A DNA stretch of 64,000 nt from Thermithiobacillus tepidarius DSM 3134 (GTDB lineage: Bacteria > Pseudomonadota > Gammaproteobacteria > Acidithiobacillales > Thermithiobacillaceae): positions 62,001 to 126,000 of the forward strand of contig NZ_AUIS01000005.1 of assembly GCF_000423825.1 (NCBI RefSeq), written 5' to 3'. The position numbers and the translations under genes are program-made. Shown here in pieces: positions 17,001 through 25,174 of the stretch. The notes below the pieces were generated by a model, which was given only the letters and a program-made list of their open reading frames with translations, did no database searches and had not been told where the DNA came from. Every line of letters starts with the position of its first letter. Positions within the stretch are counted from its first letter, which is position 1.

Positions 17001-17746
17001 GCGCGAACGGCGGCCTCTTTGGTCATGGCCACGCGATCTGCCAGCGCGCGCGCCAGGAAATCCTGCCAGTCGCGCATCACCTGCGGATGGGCGGCGTCGG
17101 CCGGGTGCAGGGACAGGCGCAGCACGGAGTTGTCCTGCAAGCGCTGGAAGAGGAAGGGATTCCAGCGCCGCGACAGCCACACCCGCCAGGGCGAGCGCAC
17201 GCTGTAGACCAGGCTCTGGCTGGGGATGAAGCGGCGGCTGGGCAGGTGGTGCAGCCCCTGCAGGGTGGTGGTGTACTGAAAGGACAGGGCGCTCAAGGCC
17301 TGCCAGGCGCCGTCACCCAGGAGCCAGGCCGGCGCGACGAAGCCGGGCGCGGACCAGCCCAGGCGCTGGAAGAGCGCCAAGCCGGCCTCTAGGCGCTCCC
17401 GCGCCTGCGCCGCATCCAGGGCGGCGAACTCTCCCTCGCCGGCGGTGTAGAAGCGCCGCCGCAGCCGCCCCCAGGGCGTGCGCGCCTGGGGCGCGTCGTC
17501 CACATGATAAAAGCCGTGCAGGGCGATTTCGTCGCCTTGGGCCAGGCGCGCGTCGATGGCGCGCACGAAGGTGGGGTCCCGGTCGACCCGGCCGAGCCGG
17601 TGGTAGTCGGGCACCACCAGCAGGGTCACGGGCACGGGCGCCACGGCATGCAGGGCTTCCAGAATGCGGACGCAGGCGGGCCAGGTGGCGGGCGCCACGT
17701 CATGCAGGGACACGCACAGGGCGCGACGGGCATCAGTCAACGGCAT
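16991..17746 (-). CDS. DUF2334 polysaccharide deacetylase-like protein
   Basis: 251 residues. NodB-like fold: VSLHDVAPATWPACV (about 13-27, with the metal-binding His-Asp), PVTLLVVPDYH, GDEIALHGFYHVD (the HGxxH metal pair, about 70-83), GFVAPAWLLG, and the end LRLSLHPADAAHP. The DUF2334 group acts on unknown N-acetylated sugars. Cytoplasmic, with no signal peptide, so it probably modifies a lipid-linked sugar at the inner face. Overlaps the upstream glycosyltransferase by 14 bp and the downstream membrane protein by 10 bp: tight translational coupling. Confidence 0.88.
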   Translation of the reverse strand: MPLTDARRALCVSLHDVAPATWPACVRILEALHAVAPVPVTLLVVPDYHRLGRVDRDPTFVRAIDARLAQGDEIALHGFYHVDDAPQARTPWGRLRRRFYTAGEGEFAALDAAQARERLEAGLALFQRLGWSAPGFVAPAWLLGDGAWQALSALSFQYTTTLQGLHHLPSRRFIPSQSLVYSVRSPWRVWLSRRWNPFLFQRLQDNSVLRLSLHPADAAHPQVMRDWQDFLARALADRVAMTKEAAVRACV

Positions 17747-18905
17747 ACTGGACGGGCAGGCGACTCAGATCCAGGCGTCCGGCCAGGGCGGGAATGCTGG
17801 CGTAGTGGCGCAGCAGGCGGGGCATCACCCGGTCCCAGCCGTACAGGCGCTCCACCTTGGCGCGCGCGTTGCATCCGAGCTGCGCCAGATCCTGCTCGAA
17901 GAGCGCGGCAATGCCTTCGGCCAGGGCCGCGGCGCGGCCGGGCTCCACCAGCAAGCCGCAGCTCGGGTCCACCAGCTCCGCCACGCCGCCCGCCGCCATG
18001 CCGACCACCGGCAGGCCGCAGGCCATGGCTTCCAGCACCACCAGCCCGAAGGTTTCCTGATCGCCCGGATGCACCAGGGCGTCGCAGCTGGCGATGAGAC
18101 CGGCCAGATCCGCCGTGTCCGACTGGTAGGGCCAGTAGGTCACGTTGCGTTGCGGCGGCAGGTTCGCGCCCGCGCCGACCATGAGCAGGTGGTAGGCGGG
18201 GCCGAGGCGTTCCAATGCCTGCAAGAGCAGAGGCAGGTTTTTTTCCCGGGAGAAGCGGCCCACGTAGATCAGCAGGCGCGTATCCGCAGCTAGGCCCAGG
18301 CGGGCGCGCAGGGCGGCGTCGCGCAACTCGGGCCGGAAGCGCTCCAGATCCACGCCCAGGGGCTGATAGCGCGCCTGCATGATGCCCAAGCTATGCAGTT
18401 TGTCCACCATCACCTGGCTCGGCGCCAAGACCAGGTCGAAACGGCCATAGAGGCGCCGCACATAGGCGGCCGTAGCGGCGCCGGCCATGCCGCCGAAGCG
18501 GCTGCGCACCAGCCGCGGCAGATCGGAGTGATAAAAGCTGACCACCGGCACCCCTAAATCGCGGCCCACCCGCAAGCTGAGCCAGGCCAGCTGATAGGGA
18601 TCGCCGGCCTCGATCAGGTCCGGCTCCAACTGGCGCAGGGTGCGGCCCCAGGCCGCCAGATTGACGGGCAGGCGATAGCCGTGGCCGAAGGGGATCTTCG
18701 GGCTGCGCAGCGTCACCACGCCGGGGTTGCTGTGCGGGCTGTTGCGCGCTCCCGGCACCACCAGCGTGTGGCGCAGTACCCGATAGCGCTGCAGCCAGGC
18801 CCGTTTCTGGGTCAGATAGCGCTTGACCCCGCCGGATTCCCGGGCAAAAAACATGGTCGTGTCGACTAGATGCAAATTGGCACTCCCAATGCCGTTCTGT
18901 TTCAT
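17733..18905 (-). CDS. GT4-family glycosyltransferase
   Basis: 390 residues from ATG 18905 (an in-frame TTG two codons earlier is possible). GT-B fold: the acceptor domain includes HLVDTTMFFARESGGVKRYLTQK (typical of sugar transferases that bind a glycolipid acceptor), linker LGVDLERFRPEL, then the donor domain LLIYVGRFSREKNLPLLLQAL and the retaining EX7E motif ETFGLVVLEAMACGLP. First gene of the three-gene operon. Donor and acceptor are not evident. The 265 bp upstream contain no second gene; the operon promoter must be there, but I see no confident -35/-10. Confidence 0.9.
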   Translation of the reverse strand: MKQNGIGSANLHLVDTTMFFARESGGVKRYLTQKRAWLQRYRVLRHTLVVPGARNSPHSNPGVVTLRSPKIPFGHGYRLPVNLAAWGRTLRQLEPDLIEAGDPYQLAWLSLRVGRDLGVPVVSFYHSDLPRLVRSRFGGMAGAATAAYVRRLYGRFDLVLAPSQVMVDKLHSLGIMQARYQPLGVDLERFRPELRDAALRARLGLAADTRLLIYVGRFSREKNLPLLLQALERLGPAYHLLMVGAGANLPPQRNVTYWPYQSDTADLAGLIASCDALVHPGDQETFGLVVLEAMACGLPVVGMAAGGVAELVDPSCGLLVEPGRAAALAEGIAALFEQDLAQLGCNARAKVERLYGWDRVMPRLLRHYASIPALAGRLDLSRLPVQYAVD

Positions 18906-19170
18906 GCCCAAGAAGAGCTGCGTGGCGCGGCCACCGGAGCATGGCCGGCGAAGCGCGGCCCGCTCGGCCCTTCCGCATCCGGACTGCGCAGTGCGTCACT
19001 TCAATTGTAGCCAAGCGCCGAATGCTCGGCCGCGTTATCTTAGCTTGTTTCCGCGGAACCGGTAAAACGCCCGCGACGAAGCAAGCCGGCTCGGGCGGGT
19101 GTGGGACCGGGCGTCGCTTGTCATGATGCCACCGGCCGCCCGCTCCGGCCTCTTCCGAAAGACCGTCCCG

Positions 19171-20343
19171 TCAGGCGTCCGGGGGCAGGAACAGGCGCTG
19201 CAGATCGTTCAAAAAGCGCAGGCCCAGCGGCGTGGGACGGATGCGCTGCAAGTCCCAGGCGATCAGCCCCTGCCGTTCCGCCGATTCCAGGGCCTGTTGC
19301 ACCTTGACCAAGGGCAGGCCGGTACGCTCTTCGAAGAGGCGGGTCTCGAAGCCGTCCACCAGGCGGAAAGCATTCAGGGCGAACTCGAAGGGCAGGTCGC
19401 GGGCCGCGGCCTCGCGCCGCTCGCCCAGTCCGCCGCTGCCCAGCGCCTGGGCTTGATACTGCTCGGGACCGCGCGGCTTGGTGGTGCGCAGGACACGATC
19501 ATGGCTGGTGATCTTGCCGTGCGCGCCGGCCCCGATGCCCAGGTAGTCGCCGAAGCGCCAGTAATTGAGGTTATGGCGCGCCTGCTGGCCGGGCGCGGCG
19601 TGGGCGGATATCTCGTAGCGGCCGAGCCCCGCCGCCTGCAGCCGCTCCCGCAGCACGTCCTCCATCTCTCCGAGCGCATCGTCGTCGGGCAGTCCGGGCG
19701 GCGGCTCGTGGGCGAAGGGGGTGTTGGGCTCCAGGGTGAGCTGGTAGAGGGACAGATGCGAGGGCGCAAAGGCCAGCGCCGCCTCCACGTCGGCCAAGGC
19801 CTGCTCGAGTTCCTGGCCGGGCAGGCCGAAGATCAGATCCAGGTTGAAATTGTCGAAGCCCGCCGCCCGCGCCGCGGCCGCCGCCTGCCGCGCTTCGATG
19901 CCGCCGTGGATGCGTCCCAGGCGCTGCAGCATGCCGTCGGCGAAGGACTGGATGCCGATGGACAGGCGATTGATGCCCGCCGCCCGGAACCCCTGGAAGC
20001 GCGCCACGTCCACCGTACCCGGATTGGCCTCCAGGGTGATCTCCGCCAAGGGCGAGAGCGGCAGGCGGGCGCGGATCCCCGACAACAGCCGGTCGATGGC
20101 CTCGGGACTGAACAGGCTCGGGGTGCCGCCGCCGAAGAACACGGTCTCCACGTGACGTCCCCAAACCAGCGGCAGATCCCGCTCCAGATCGGCCAACAGG
20201 GCATCCACATAGGCATCCTCGGCCAGCGCCCCGCGCAGGGCGTGGGAGTTGAAGTCGCAGTACGGGCACTTCCTGACGCACCAGGGCAGGTGCACGTACA
20301 GGGACAGGGGCGGCGGCGCGCTGAAATGCAGGGGTAGGGCCAT
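19171..20343 (-). CDS. hemW: Radical SAM heme chaperone HemW
   Basis: 390 residues from ATG 20343 (a TTG at 20361 is the alternative). Radical SAM cluster motif CVRKCPYC (CxxxCxxC) in SLYVHLPWCVRKCPYCDFNSH (about 14-34), then FFGGGTPSLFS, EANPGTVD, NRLSIGIQSF and a C-terminal HemN-type domain. The short N-terminus and YCDFNSH identify the HemW branch rather than coproporphyrinogen oxidase HemN; HemW inserts heme into membrane respiratory proteins. Divergent from the Lon-N gene. rdgB, often its neighbour, is elsewhere in this window (47043). Confidence 0.92.
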   Translation of the reverse strand: MALPLHFSAPPPLSLYVHLPWCVRKCPYCDFNSHALRGALAEDAYVDALLADLERDLPLVWGRHVETVFFGGGTPSLFSPEAIDRLLSGIRARLPLSPLAEITLEANPGTVDVARFQGFRAAGINRLSIGIQSFADGMLQRLGRIHGGIEARQAAAAARAAGFDNFNLDLIFGLPGQELEQALADVEAALAFAPSHLSLYQLTLEPNTPFAHEPPPGLPDDDALGEMEDVLRERLQAAGLGRYEISAHAAPGQQARHNLNYWRFGDYLGIGAGAHGKITSHDRVLRTTKPRGPEQYQAQALGSGGLGERREAAARDLPFEFALNAFRLVDGFETRLFEERTGLPLVKVQQALESAERQGLIAWDLQRIRPTPLGLRFLNDLQRLFLPPDA

Positions 20344-20405
20344 GTCGATCCGTTGATGCAAGGGGGCAAGGCGGGCGAGTCCTCACCGGGACCAGGTACG
20401 GGTGC

Positions 20406-20411
20406 TATAAT
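20406..20411 (+). promoter_or_regulatory. Candidate -10 element (TATAAT) of Lon-N gene
   Basis: Perfect TATAAT 46 bp upstream of the ATG at 20457. No good -35 is seen at 16-18 bp spacing; an extended -10 TG is absent. Probably the start region of the 20457 gene. Confidence 0.45.
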
Positions 20412-20456
20412 GCGGGTATTTGGTGGAATCCGTCATCCATCGCGCAGGACCGATCC

Positions 20457-21044
20457 ATGCCCGAAAGCATAGAACAACTCCCGCTCTTTCCGCTGAACAC
20501 CGTGCTGTTTCCGGGCAGCCGGCTGGCTCTGCGCGTTTTCGAGCCACGCTACCTGGACATGGTGACGGACGCCTTGAAGCGCGAGCGGCCCTTCGGCATC
20601 GCCCTCATCCGCCAGGGCGCGGAAGTGGGGGAGCCGGCCGAGCCCTTCGACGTGGGCACTCTCGCCCACATCATCAACTGGGACATGCCGGAGCAGGGCA
20701 TCCTGCAGATCGAAGTTCAGGGCGGACACCGCTTCCGCGTGGAGCGCCGGTCCCTCCGGGACCGGCTGGTGCTGGCCGACGCGGCGCTGTTGCCCGGCGA
20801 GCCCGCCACCCCGCTGCCCGACGACCTGCAGGACCTCGGCATCTTTCTGGCCGAAATCTGCCGCGAATTCGGCCCCGCCGTGCTGGGCGATCGCGCCCAT
20901 CTGGACGATGCCGGCTGGGTGGGCATGCGCCTGGCCCAGCTGCTGCCCATCGACAACCGGGACAAGCAGGAGCTGCTGGAACTTCAGGATCCCCTGGCGC
21001 GGCTGGACCGGCTCCGGGAGATCCTGCGCCACCCGCCCGTCTAG
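20457..21044 (+). CDS. Lon N-terminal (substrate-binding) domain protein
   Basis: 195 residues. LPLFPLNTVLFPGSRLALRVFEPRYLDMV is the hallmark start of the stand-alone Lon substrate-binding (PUA-like) domain family; the C-terminal half is helical, with VGMRLAQLLPIDNRDKQELLELQDP. There is no ATPase or protease domain. Such proteins are related to the N-domain of Lon and to cereblon; their bacterial function is undetermined. Divergent from hemW, convergent with the cyclic-nucleotide-binding gene, whose stop lies 3 bp away. Confidence 0.9.
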   Translation: MPESIEQLPLFPLNTVLFPGSRLALRVFEPRYLDMVTDALKRERPFGIALIRQGAEVGEPAEPFDVGTLAHIINWDMPEQGILQIEVQGGHRFRVERRSLRDRLVLADAALLPGEPATPLPDDLQDLGIFLAEICREFGPAVLGDRAHLDDAGWVGMRLAQLLPIDNRDKQELLELQDPLARLDRLREILRHPPV

Positions 21045-21046
21045 GG

Positions 21047-21538
21047 CTACTTCCCGCGACCGTACAGGTAGCTGGAAAACTCCGTGTAATCCTGGGACAC
21101 CCGGCGGAACAGGTGATCCAGGCTGATGATGACGTGCTCCAGCAGGTTCACCGCAATGTAGGGGTGCTCCACCCGCAGGCGCTTGTAGCGGGCGCGGGTC
21201 AGGACCAGCACCTGGGTATCCTCGCTCTTGGCCACCAGCCGCGCGCTGCGGGGGCGGCGGTCGAAGAAGGACATCTCGCCCATCACCTCCCCCTCCACCA
21301 TGCGGCCCACCTCCTGCTGATCGCCGGTGGGCGCCTCGTAGATCAGGGCCACCTCGCCCTTCACCACGAAATAGAGTGCTTCGCCGAGGGTGCCGATGTC
21401 GGCGATGACCTCGTTCTTGGAGAAATGGGCGTGGGTGACGTATTCCAGCAGCGTGTTGATCTCCTGCATGGTCAGGGATTCGCACAAATGCTGGTGCTTC
21501 AGAAACTGGCTTAGCTCCACCTTGTGGGCGGCTGACAT
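21047..21538 (-). CDS. Cyclic nucleotide-binding domain protein
   Basis: 163 residues from ATG 21538, with AAGGAG 7-8 bp upstream. A cNMP-binding beta-roll covers about 20-130 (FSKNEVIADIGTLGEALYFVVKGEVALIY, then MVEGEVMGEMSFFDRRPRSARLVA, the phosphate-binding cassette with Glu and Arg), followed by a single C-terminal helical segment. No helix-turn-helix DNA-binding domain, so this is not a CRP/FNR activator; it is probably a stand-alone ligand sensor or partner-binding protein. The speD promoter fires in the opposite direction about 135 bp away. Confidence 0.88.
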   Translation of the reverse strand: MSAAHKVELSQFLKHQHLCESLTMQEINTLLEYVTHAHFSKNEVIADIGTLGEALYFVVKGEVALIYEAPTGDQQEVGRMVEGEVMGEMSFFDRRPRSARLVAKSEDTQVLVLTRARYKRLRVEHPYIAVNLLEHVIISLDHLFRRVSQDYTEFSSYLYGRGK

Positions 21539-21924
21539 GTCCTTGCTCCTTATGTATTGGCGGTGCGCCCCGCCGGCAATGCCGATCGCCGGCGGGGCCA
21601 TGCCACTCCTGTCCTCGTGGCGTCCCCAGTATATCATGCCGTGTCGCGGAGTTAAGCAACCCTGCAAAAAGTCTTGCATCCCGCGGCCCGCCTCCCTATA
21701 ATGCGCCGCTTTCACTGTTTCCACGGCACCGAAAGCTGCACCGGGGGGAAACGCCGTCACCGACGGCCGAAGCGGCCCAAACCCTCAGGGGAATACGCCA
21801 AATCCAAAACCTAGGGCTGTCTGGGGGTGCACGGGAGCTACTTCTTAAGCGGCCGCTCGCTGGCCTTTCTCCGCAAAGCGGAGGACCGTCAGCTGGCTTT
21901 CTCTTGTTAGGGGGGGCTTGACCG
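21539..21924 (+). other. 386-bp intergenic region with long structured speD leader
   Basis: No open frame of substance. The first half holds the promoter of the minus-strand cyclic-nucleotide gene and, further on, the strong + strand promoter at 21674-21702. The remaining about 215 nt up to the speD start would be untranslated leader. It contains at least two perfect hairpins: GCCGTC/GACGGC (21753-21767) and CTCCGC/GCGGAG with loop AAA (21869-21883). The speD ribosome site AGGGGGG is at the very end. May be a riboswitch, an attenuator, or a separate small RNA. Confidence 0.6.
21674..21702 (+). promoter_or_regulatory. Sigma-70 promoter of speD leader
   Basis: TTGCAT (21674-21679) and a perfect TATAAT (21697-21702) with an optimal 17-bp spacer, the best sigma-70 promoter I see in the window. 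The start is expected near 21709, which gives an unusually long leader of about 215 nt before speD. Confidence 0.8.
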
Positions 21925-22326
21925 ATGCGCTCTTTGGGACATCAAATCGTTGCAGAATTCTACCACTGCGACAAGAACATCCTCAGCGATGTTGACCTCG
22001 TGACCGATGCCATGCTGGAAGCGGCCCGCCGCACCGGCTGCACCATCGTCACCCAGACCTTCCACCATTTTTCCCCGTATGGCGTCAGCGGCGCGGTCAT
22101 CGTGGCCGAATCGCATCTGGCCATCCATACCTGGCCCGAGTACGGCTATGCCGCCGTCGACATCTTCACCTGCGGCGACACGGTCTTCCCGGAGCAAGGC
22201 CTCACCTACCTGAAGGAAGCCCTGCGCGCCCAGCAGGTGTCCACCATGGAAATGAAGCGCGGCCAAGTGGACATGATGGGCGTGGACCCCAGCCAAGTCA
22301 CCGTCAAGCTGGCCGCCAGCGCCTGA
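21925..22326 (+). CDS. speD: S-adenosylmethionine decarboxylase proenzyme
   Basis: 133 residues, the short bacterial SpeD form (class 1B type). The self-cleavage site that creates the pyruvoyl group is in VAESHLAIHTWPE: Ser about 63 becomes pyruvoyl, and the His and Cys of HTWPE...FTCGD are catalytic. The product, decarboxylated SAM, donates aminopropyl groups to putrescine. It precedes speE by 111 bp on the same strand and is preceded by a strong promoter and long leader, so expression is probably controlled in the leader. Confidence 0.96.
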   Translation: MRSLGHQIVAEFYHCDKNILSDVDLVTDAMLEAARRTGCTIVTQTFHHFSPYGVSGAVIVAESHLAIHTWPEYGYAAVDIFTCGDTVFPEQGLTYLKEALRAQQVSTMEMKRGQVDMMGVDPSQVTVKLAASA

Positions 22327-22437
22327 CGGCGCCCACGGCCGTCCGTCCGCGGGCGGCCGTTGCCCATCCCCAATCCCGCAACCCACGGCTCGGCCAGACT
22401 GCGACCCGCCTGAGCCTTGCTTTTCCATGGAGGCACT

Positions 22438-23277
22438 ATGAGCACGGAACTGTGGTACTCGGAGCGCTGGGAAGAAGGCCGCTCGGCCATCAGCCTCAAG
22501 GTCCTCGAAGTTCTGCATCGGGAGCAGAGCCCCTATCAGACCATCGAAATCTTCCGCACCGAAAGCTTCGGCACTCTGATGACCCTGGACGGGCTGGTCA
22601 TGGTCACCGACCGGGACAACTTCGTCTATCACGAGATGATGTCCCACCCGGCCCTCTTTTCCCATCCCGATCCCAAGCGCGTGCTCATCATCGGCGGCGG
22701 CGACTGCGGCACCCTGCGCGAGGTGCTCAAGCATCCCGGCGTCCGGCACGTGGACATGGTGGAGCTGGATGAGCGGGTCACCCGGGTGGCGGAGCAGTTT
22801 TTCCCCGAGCTGTGCGAAGCCAACGGCGACCCGCGCGCCCATTTCCATTTCCAGGACGGCATCCAGTGGGTGGCCGACGCGCCGGCGGGCAGCTATGACG
22901 TGATCATCATCGACTCCACCGATCCGGTGGGTCCGGCGGCGGGGCTCTTTTCCGCCCAGTTCTACGGCAACTGCCTGCGCGCCCTGGGCGAACGGGGTGT
23001 CGTGGTGGGGCAGAGCGAGTCCCCGCTTTTCCATGCCGAGCTGATCCGCAGCGTGCGCGCCCGCTTGCGCGAGGCCGGCGCCAGCGACGTGGCCACCCTG
23101 CACTTCCCCCAGTGCACCTATCCATCCGGCTGGTGGAGCGCCACCCTGGGCGGCAAGGGTGTCAAGCTGGAGGAATTCCGCCATGCGGACGCCGCCGCCA
23201 AGTCCTTCGCCACGCGCTACTACAACGCCGCCCTGCACCGCGGCGCGCTGGCCATGCCGGAGTTCCTGCGGGACTGA
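22438..23277 (+). CDS. speE: Spermidine synthase
   Basis: 279 residues from ATG 22438, with GGAGG at optimal distance. ELWYSERWEEGRSAISLKV begins the N-terminal strand domain, then LDGLVMVTDRDNFVYHEMMSHPAL (putrescine/dcSAM-binding gatekeeper region), VLIIGGGDCGTLREVLKH (glycine-rich SAM fold), VELDERV, and DVIIIDSTDPVGPAAGLFS with the catalytic Asp. It transfers aminopropyl from decarboxylated SAM to putrescine. Cotranscription with speD is likely. Putrescine-forming genes are not in the window. Confidence 0.96.
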   Translation: MSTELWYSERWEEGRSAISLKVLEVLHREQSPYQTIEIFRTESFGTLMTLDGLVMVTDRDNFVYHEMMSHPALFSHPDPKRVLIIGGGDCGTLREVLKHPGVRHVDMVELDERVTRVAEQFFPELCEANGDPRAHFHFQDGIQWVADAPAGSYDVIIIDSTDPVGPAAGLFSAQFYGNCLRALGERGVVVGQSESPLFHAELIRSVRARLREAGASDVATLHFPQCTYPSGWWSATLGGKGVKLEEFRHADAAAKSFATRYYNAALHRGALAMPEFLRD

Positions 23278-23320
23278 GAGCCGGCGAGCGCCGCGCCCGT
23301 GCAACGCCGCCGGCATGCGC

Positions 23321-23326
23321 TATAAT
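23321..23326 (+). promoter_or_regulatory. Candidate -10 element (TATAAT) of second DsrE-like gene
   Basis: Perfect TATAAT 90 bp before the start at 23416; the -35 (GTGCAA at 23299-23304, 16-bp spacer) is mediocre. Suggests that the DsrE-like gene has its own promoter rather than relying on speE. Confidence 0.45.
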
Positions 23327-23415
23327 AGACAGCATGTCGTCGGGACGTGCCGCAAACAGCACCGCGCCGGCCCCGGACAAGGTTTTTCGCGTTTCCCCCC
23401 GCTAAGGAACACTGC

Positions 23416-23769
23416 ATGAGCTGGACCATTATCATCCAATCCCGCCCCGATGCCCCCGGCAACCCCGCCTTCACGGCCCTGCGCCTGGCCGGCGCCGCCG
23501 TCGCCGACGGGGAGACCGTCTGTCTCTTCCTGGTGGAAGGCGCGCTGCAACTGGCGCTGAAAACCCCCGAGATCGAGGACGAGCGGCTGCAGGCACAGCG
23601 GGACATGCTGTGCGAATTCATCGAACTCGGCATGAGCGTCCAGGCCTGCGGCATGTGCCTGACCCGCGAGTGCAAGTCGGAAGGCGATTTGCTGCCGGGA
23701 GTGGAGAAAGGCTCCATGAAGACGCTGGTCGCCAGCATTCGCCAATCGGAAAAGGTCCTGACCTTCTGA
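23416..23769 (+). CDS. DsrE/DsrF-like family protein (second copy type)
   Basis: 117 residues from ATG 23416 with AAGGA 7 bp upstream. DsrE fold: WTIIIQSRPDAPGNPAFTALRLAGAAVADGETVCLFLVEGALQLAL, followed by VQACGMCLTRECKSEGDLL, which has three cysteines (about 74-83) in the position where sulfur-relay proteins carry reactive Cys, ending GSMKTLVASIRQSEKVLTF. Only distantly similar to the DsrE-like protein at 14270. Probably a soluble sulfur-handling or redox protein; partner unknown. Confidence 0.82.
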   Translation: MSWTIIIQSRPDAPGNPAFTALRLAGAAVADGETVCLFLVEGALQLALKTPEIEDERLQAQRDMLCEFIELGMSVQACGMCLTRECKSEGDLLPGVEKGSMKTLVASIRQSEKVLTF

Positions 23770-24014
23770 CGGCAGCCAATCCCCTCCGTCAACCACTCAT
23801 GCGCCACGTCGTTATATCCTCAGCAATGGCCTCCGAGCCCATCCTGACTGTCTGGAGTAACGGCGATGAGTATTCTCTGTTCTGCGCTGCCCGATGCCAC
23901 CTTGGCGACTCGCGCGCCGCGCCGCGGCCGCCGCGGCGGATTTCCTGAACATGCACGTCCGTCCGGCCACCATCTTCGGCCCGTTGGCCGTCGCCCGGCA
24001 GGGAGCGTGCAGCC

Positions 24015-24698
24015 ATGAGCGGCCACGCGCACGGCCTGACGTTTCCTCTGCATCCGCGGGGCACCGTGGCTGAACAGCACGCCGTGCCCGTCGACTTCGA
24101 TGCGTTTTTCCGGCAGGTGGAAAGGCGTGCCTATCGCATGGCCTGGTACGCCCTCCATGACGAGGAAGCGGCCCGCGACCTGGTGCAGGACAGCATGCTG
24201 AAGCTGATGGAGAAATACGCCGACAAACCCGCGGAGGAATGGGCGCCGCTGTTCTATACTATTTTAAACCGGCGCTTGGTGGACTGGCAGCGGCGCCGCA
24301 AGGTGGAGCAGATGCTGGGGCTCTTCCTGCCCTGGCGCCACGATTCCGCCGACGAGAACGAAGAACCGGTCTACGTGCGCGTGGCCGATGGCGCGCCGAC
24401 CCCCGAGGGGCGGGCGGCCGGCAAGCAGATGGCTCTGGCCATCGATCAGGCCCTGGCCACCCTGCCCCTGCGGCAACGCCAAGCCTTTCTGCTGCGCGAC
24501 TGGGAAGGTCTGTCGGTCAAGGAAACCGCCGTCGCCATGCAGTGCTCGGAGGGCAGCGTGAAGACCCATCACTTCCGGGCGCTGGCCAAGCTGCGCGAAC
24601 AGTTGCAGAATTTCGTGGAACAGGACGCCAACGGGGGAGAGAAGCTTGCGGGAGAGATCCCGGAGTTCGAGCGGGGAAGGGGAACAGACAATGATTGA
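24015..24698 (+). CDS. RNA polymerase ECF-type sigma factor
   Basis: 227 residues. Sigma region 2: FFRQVERRAYRMAWYALHDEEAARDLVQDSMLKLMEKYADKP then FYTILNRRLVDWQRRRK (about 35-95); sigma region 4: ALATLPLRQRQAFLLRDWEGLSVKETAVAMQCSEGSVKTHHFRALAKL (about 155-200). Region 3 is absent, as in extracytoplasmic-function factors. The gene overlaps the downstream anti-sigma gene (ATGATTGA, 8 bp). The 245 bp before it show no gene I trust; a 50-codon open frame with a GGAGT at 23867 is arginine-rich and probably spurious. Confidence 0.92.
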   Translation: MSGHAHGLTFPLHPRGTVAEQHAVPVDFDAFFRQVERRAYRMAWYALHDEEAARDLVQDSMLKLMEKYADKPAEEWAPLFYTILNRRLVDWQRRRKVEQMLGLFLPWRHDSADENEEPVYVRVADGAPTPEGRAAGKQMALAIDQALATLPLRQRQAFLLRDWEGLSVKETAVAMQCSEGSVKTHHFRALAKLREQLQNFVEQDANGGEKLAGEIPEFERGRGTDND

Positions 24699-25161
24699 CG
24701 GCACGTTCAGACAGGACTCGAGTGTAACGGCACTCTCGCATCCGGACGATACCTTGCTGGACCAGTGGCGCGCCGGTCTGCTTCGCGCCGAGATGGCCGC
24801 ACGGGTGGACGAGCATGTGCGCCATTGTCCACGCTGTCGCCGGCGCGCCGACTTGGCGGACGCCGTGCTGCGGCGGCTTGATGCGTTGCCGCACCCCCGC
24901 CTGCGCCCCGCCCGCGCCCAACGGCCGCTGCCGGGCATGGCGCCCGTGTACCGCCTCGGTGCCGCCATGGCCACCTTGCTGCTGGTCATCGGCCTCAGCT
25001 GGCAAATGCATACCGGCATGAACAACGGCATCAACCATGAACTGGATACGGCCAAGCTGCTGGAAGACCCGCAGACCGTGGATATGCTGTCTGACCTGGA
25101 GTTCTATCAGTGGCTGGCGGAACACCCCGATCTTATCAAGAACAACAGCCATGATGCGTAG
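24691..25161 (+). CDS. Zinc-binding anti-sigma factor, membrane-anchored
   Basis: 156 residues from ATG 24691, inside the 3' end of the sigma gene. ZAS-type motif HVRHCPRCRRRADLADAV (HxxxCxxC, about 45-60) with an upstream His, and one transmembrane helix (about 90-108, LGAAMATLLLVIGLSW). The C-terminal part (about 110-156) is therefore periplasmic. It should hold the ECF factor at the membrane until a signal releases it. Followed directly by the DUF3106 gene. Confidence 0.85.
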   Translation: MIDGTFRQDSSVTALSHPDDTLLDQWRAGLLRAEMAARVDEHVRHCPRCRRRADLADAVLRRLDALPHPRLRPARAQRPLPGMAPVYRLGAAMATLLLVIGLSWQMHTGMNNGINHELDTAKLLEDPQTVDMLSDLEFYQWLAEHPDLIKNNSHDA

Positions 25162-25174
25162 TGGATTGGAACCC

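Noticed and set aside
21753-21800. Glycine riboswitch in the speD leader (CCGAAG then CTCAGG segments)
   Set aside because: Only short fragments resemble the glycine aptamer; the expected paired stems and GGACAG-type end are absent, and the downstream gene is not a glycine gene.
21709-21924. 6S RNA or SRP RNA gene in the speD leader
   Set aside because: No closing stem for 6S and no GGAAGGAAGCAG-type loop for SRP RNA.
23867-24016. 50-codon ORF between the DsrE-like gene and the ECF sigma gene
   Set aside because: Has a GGAGT, but the product is Arg/Gly/Pro-rich, without a family, and it runs into the sigma start; likely chance.
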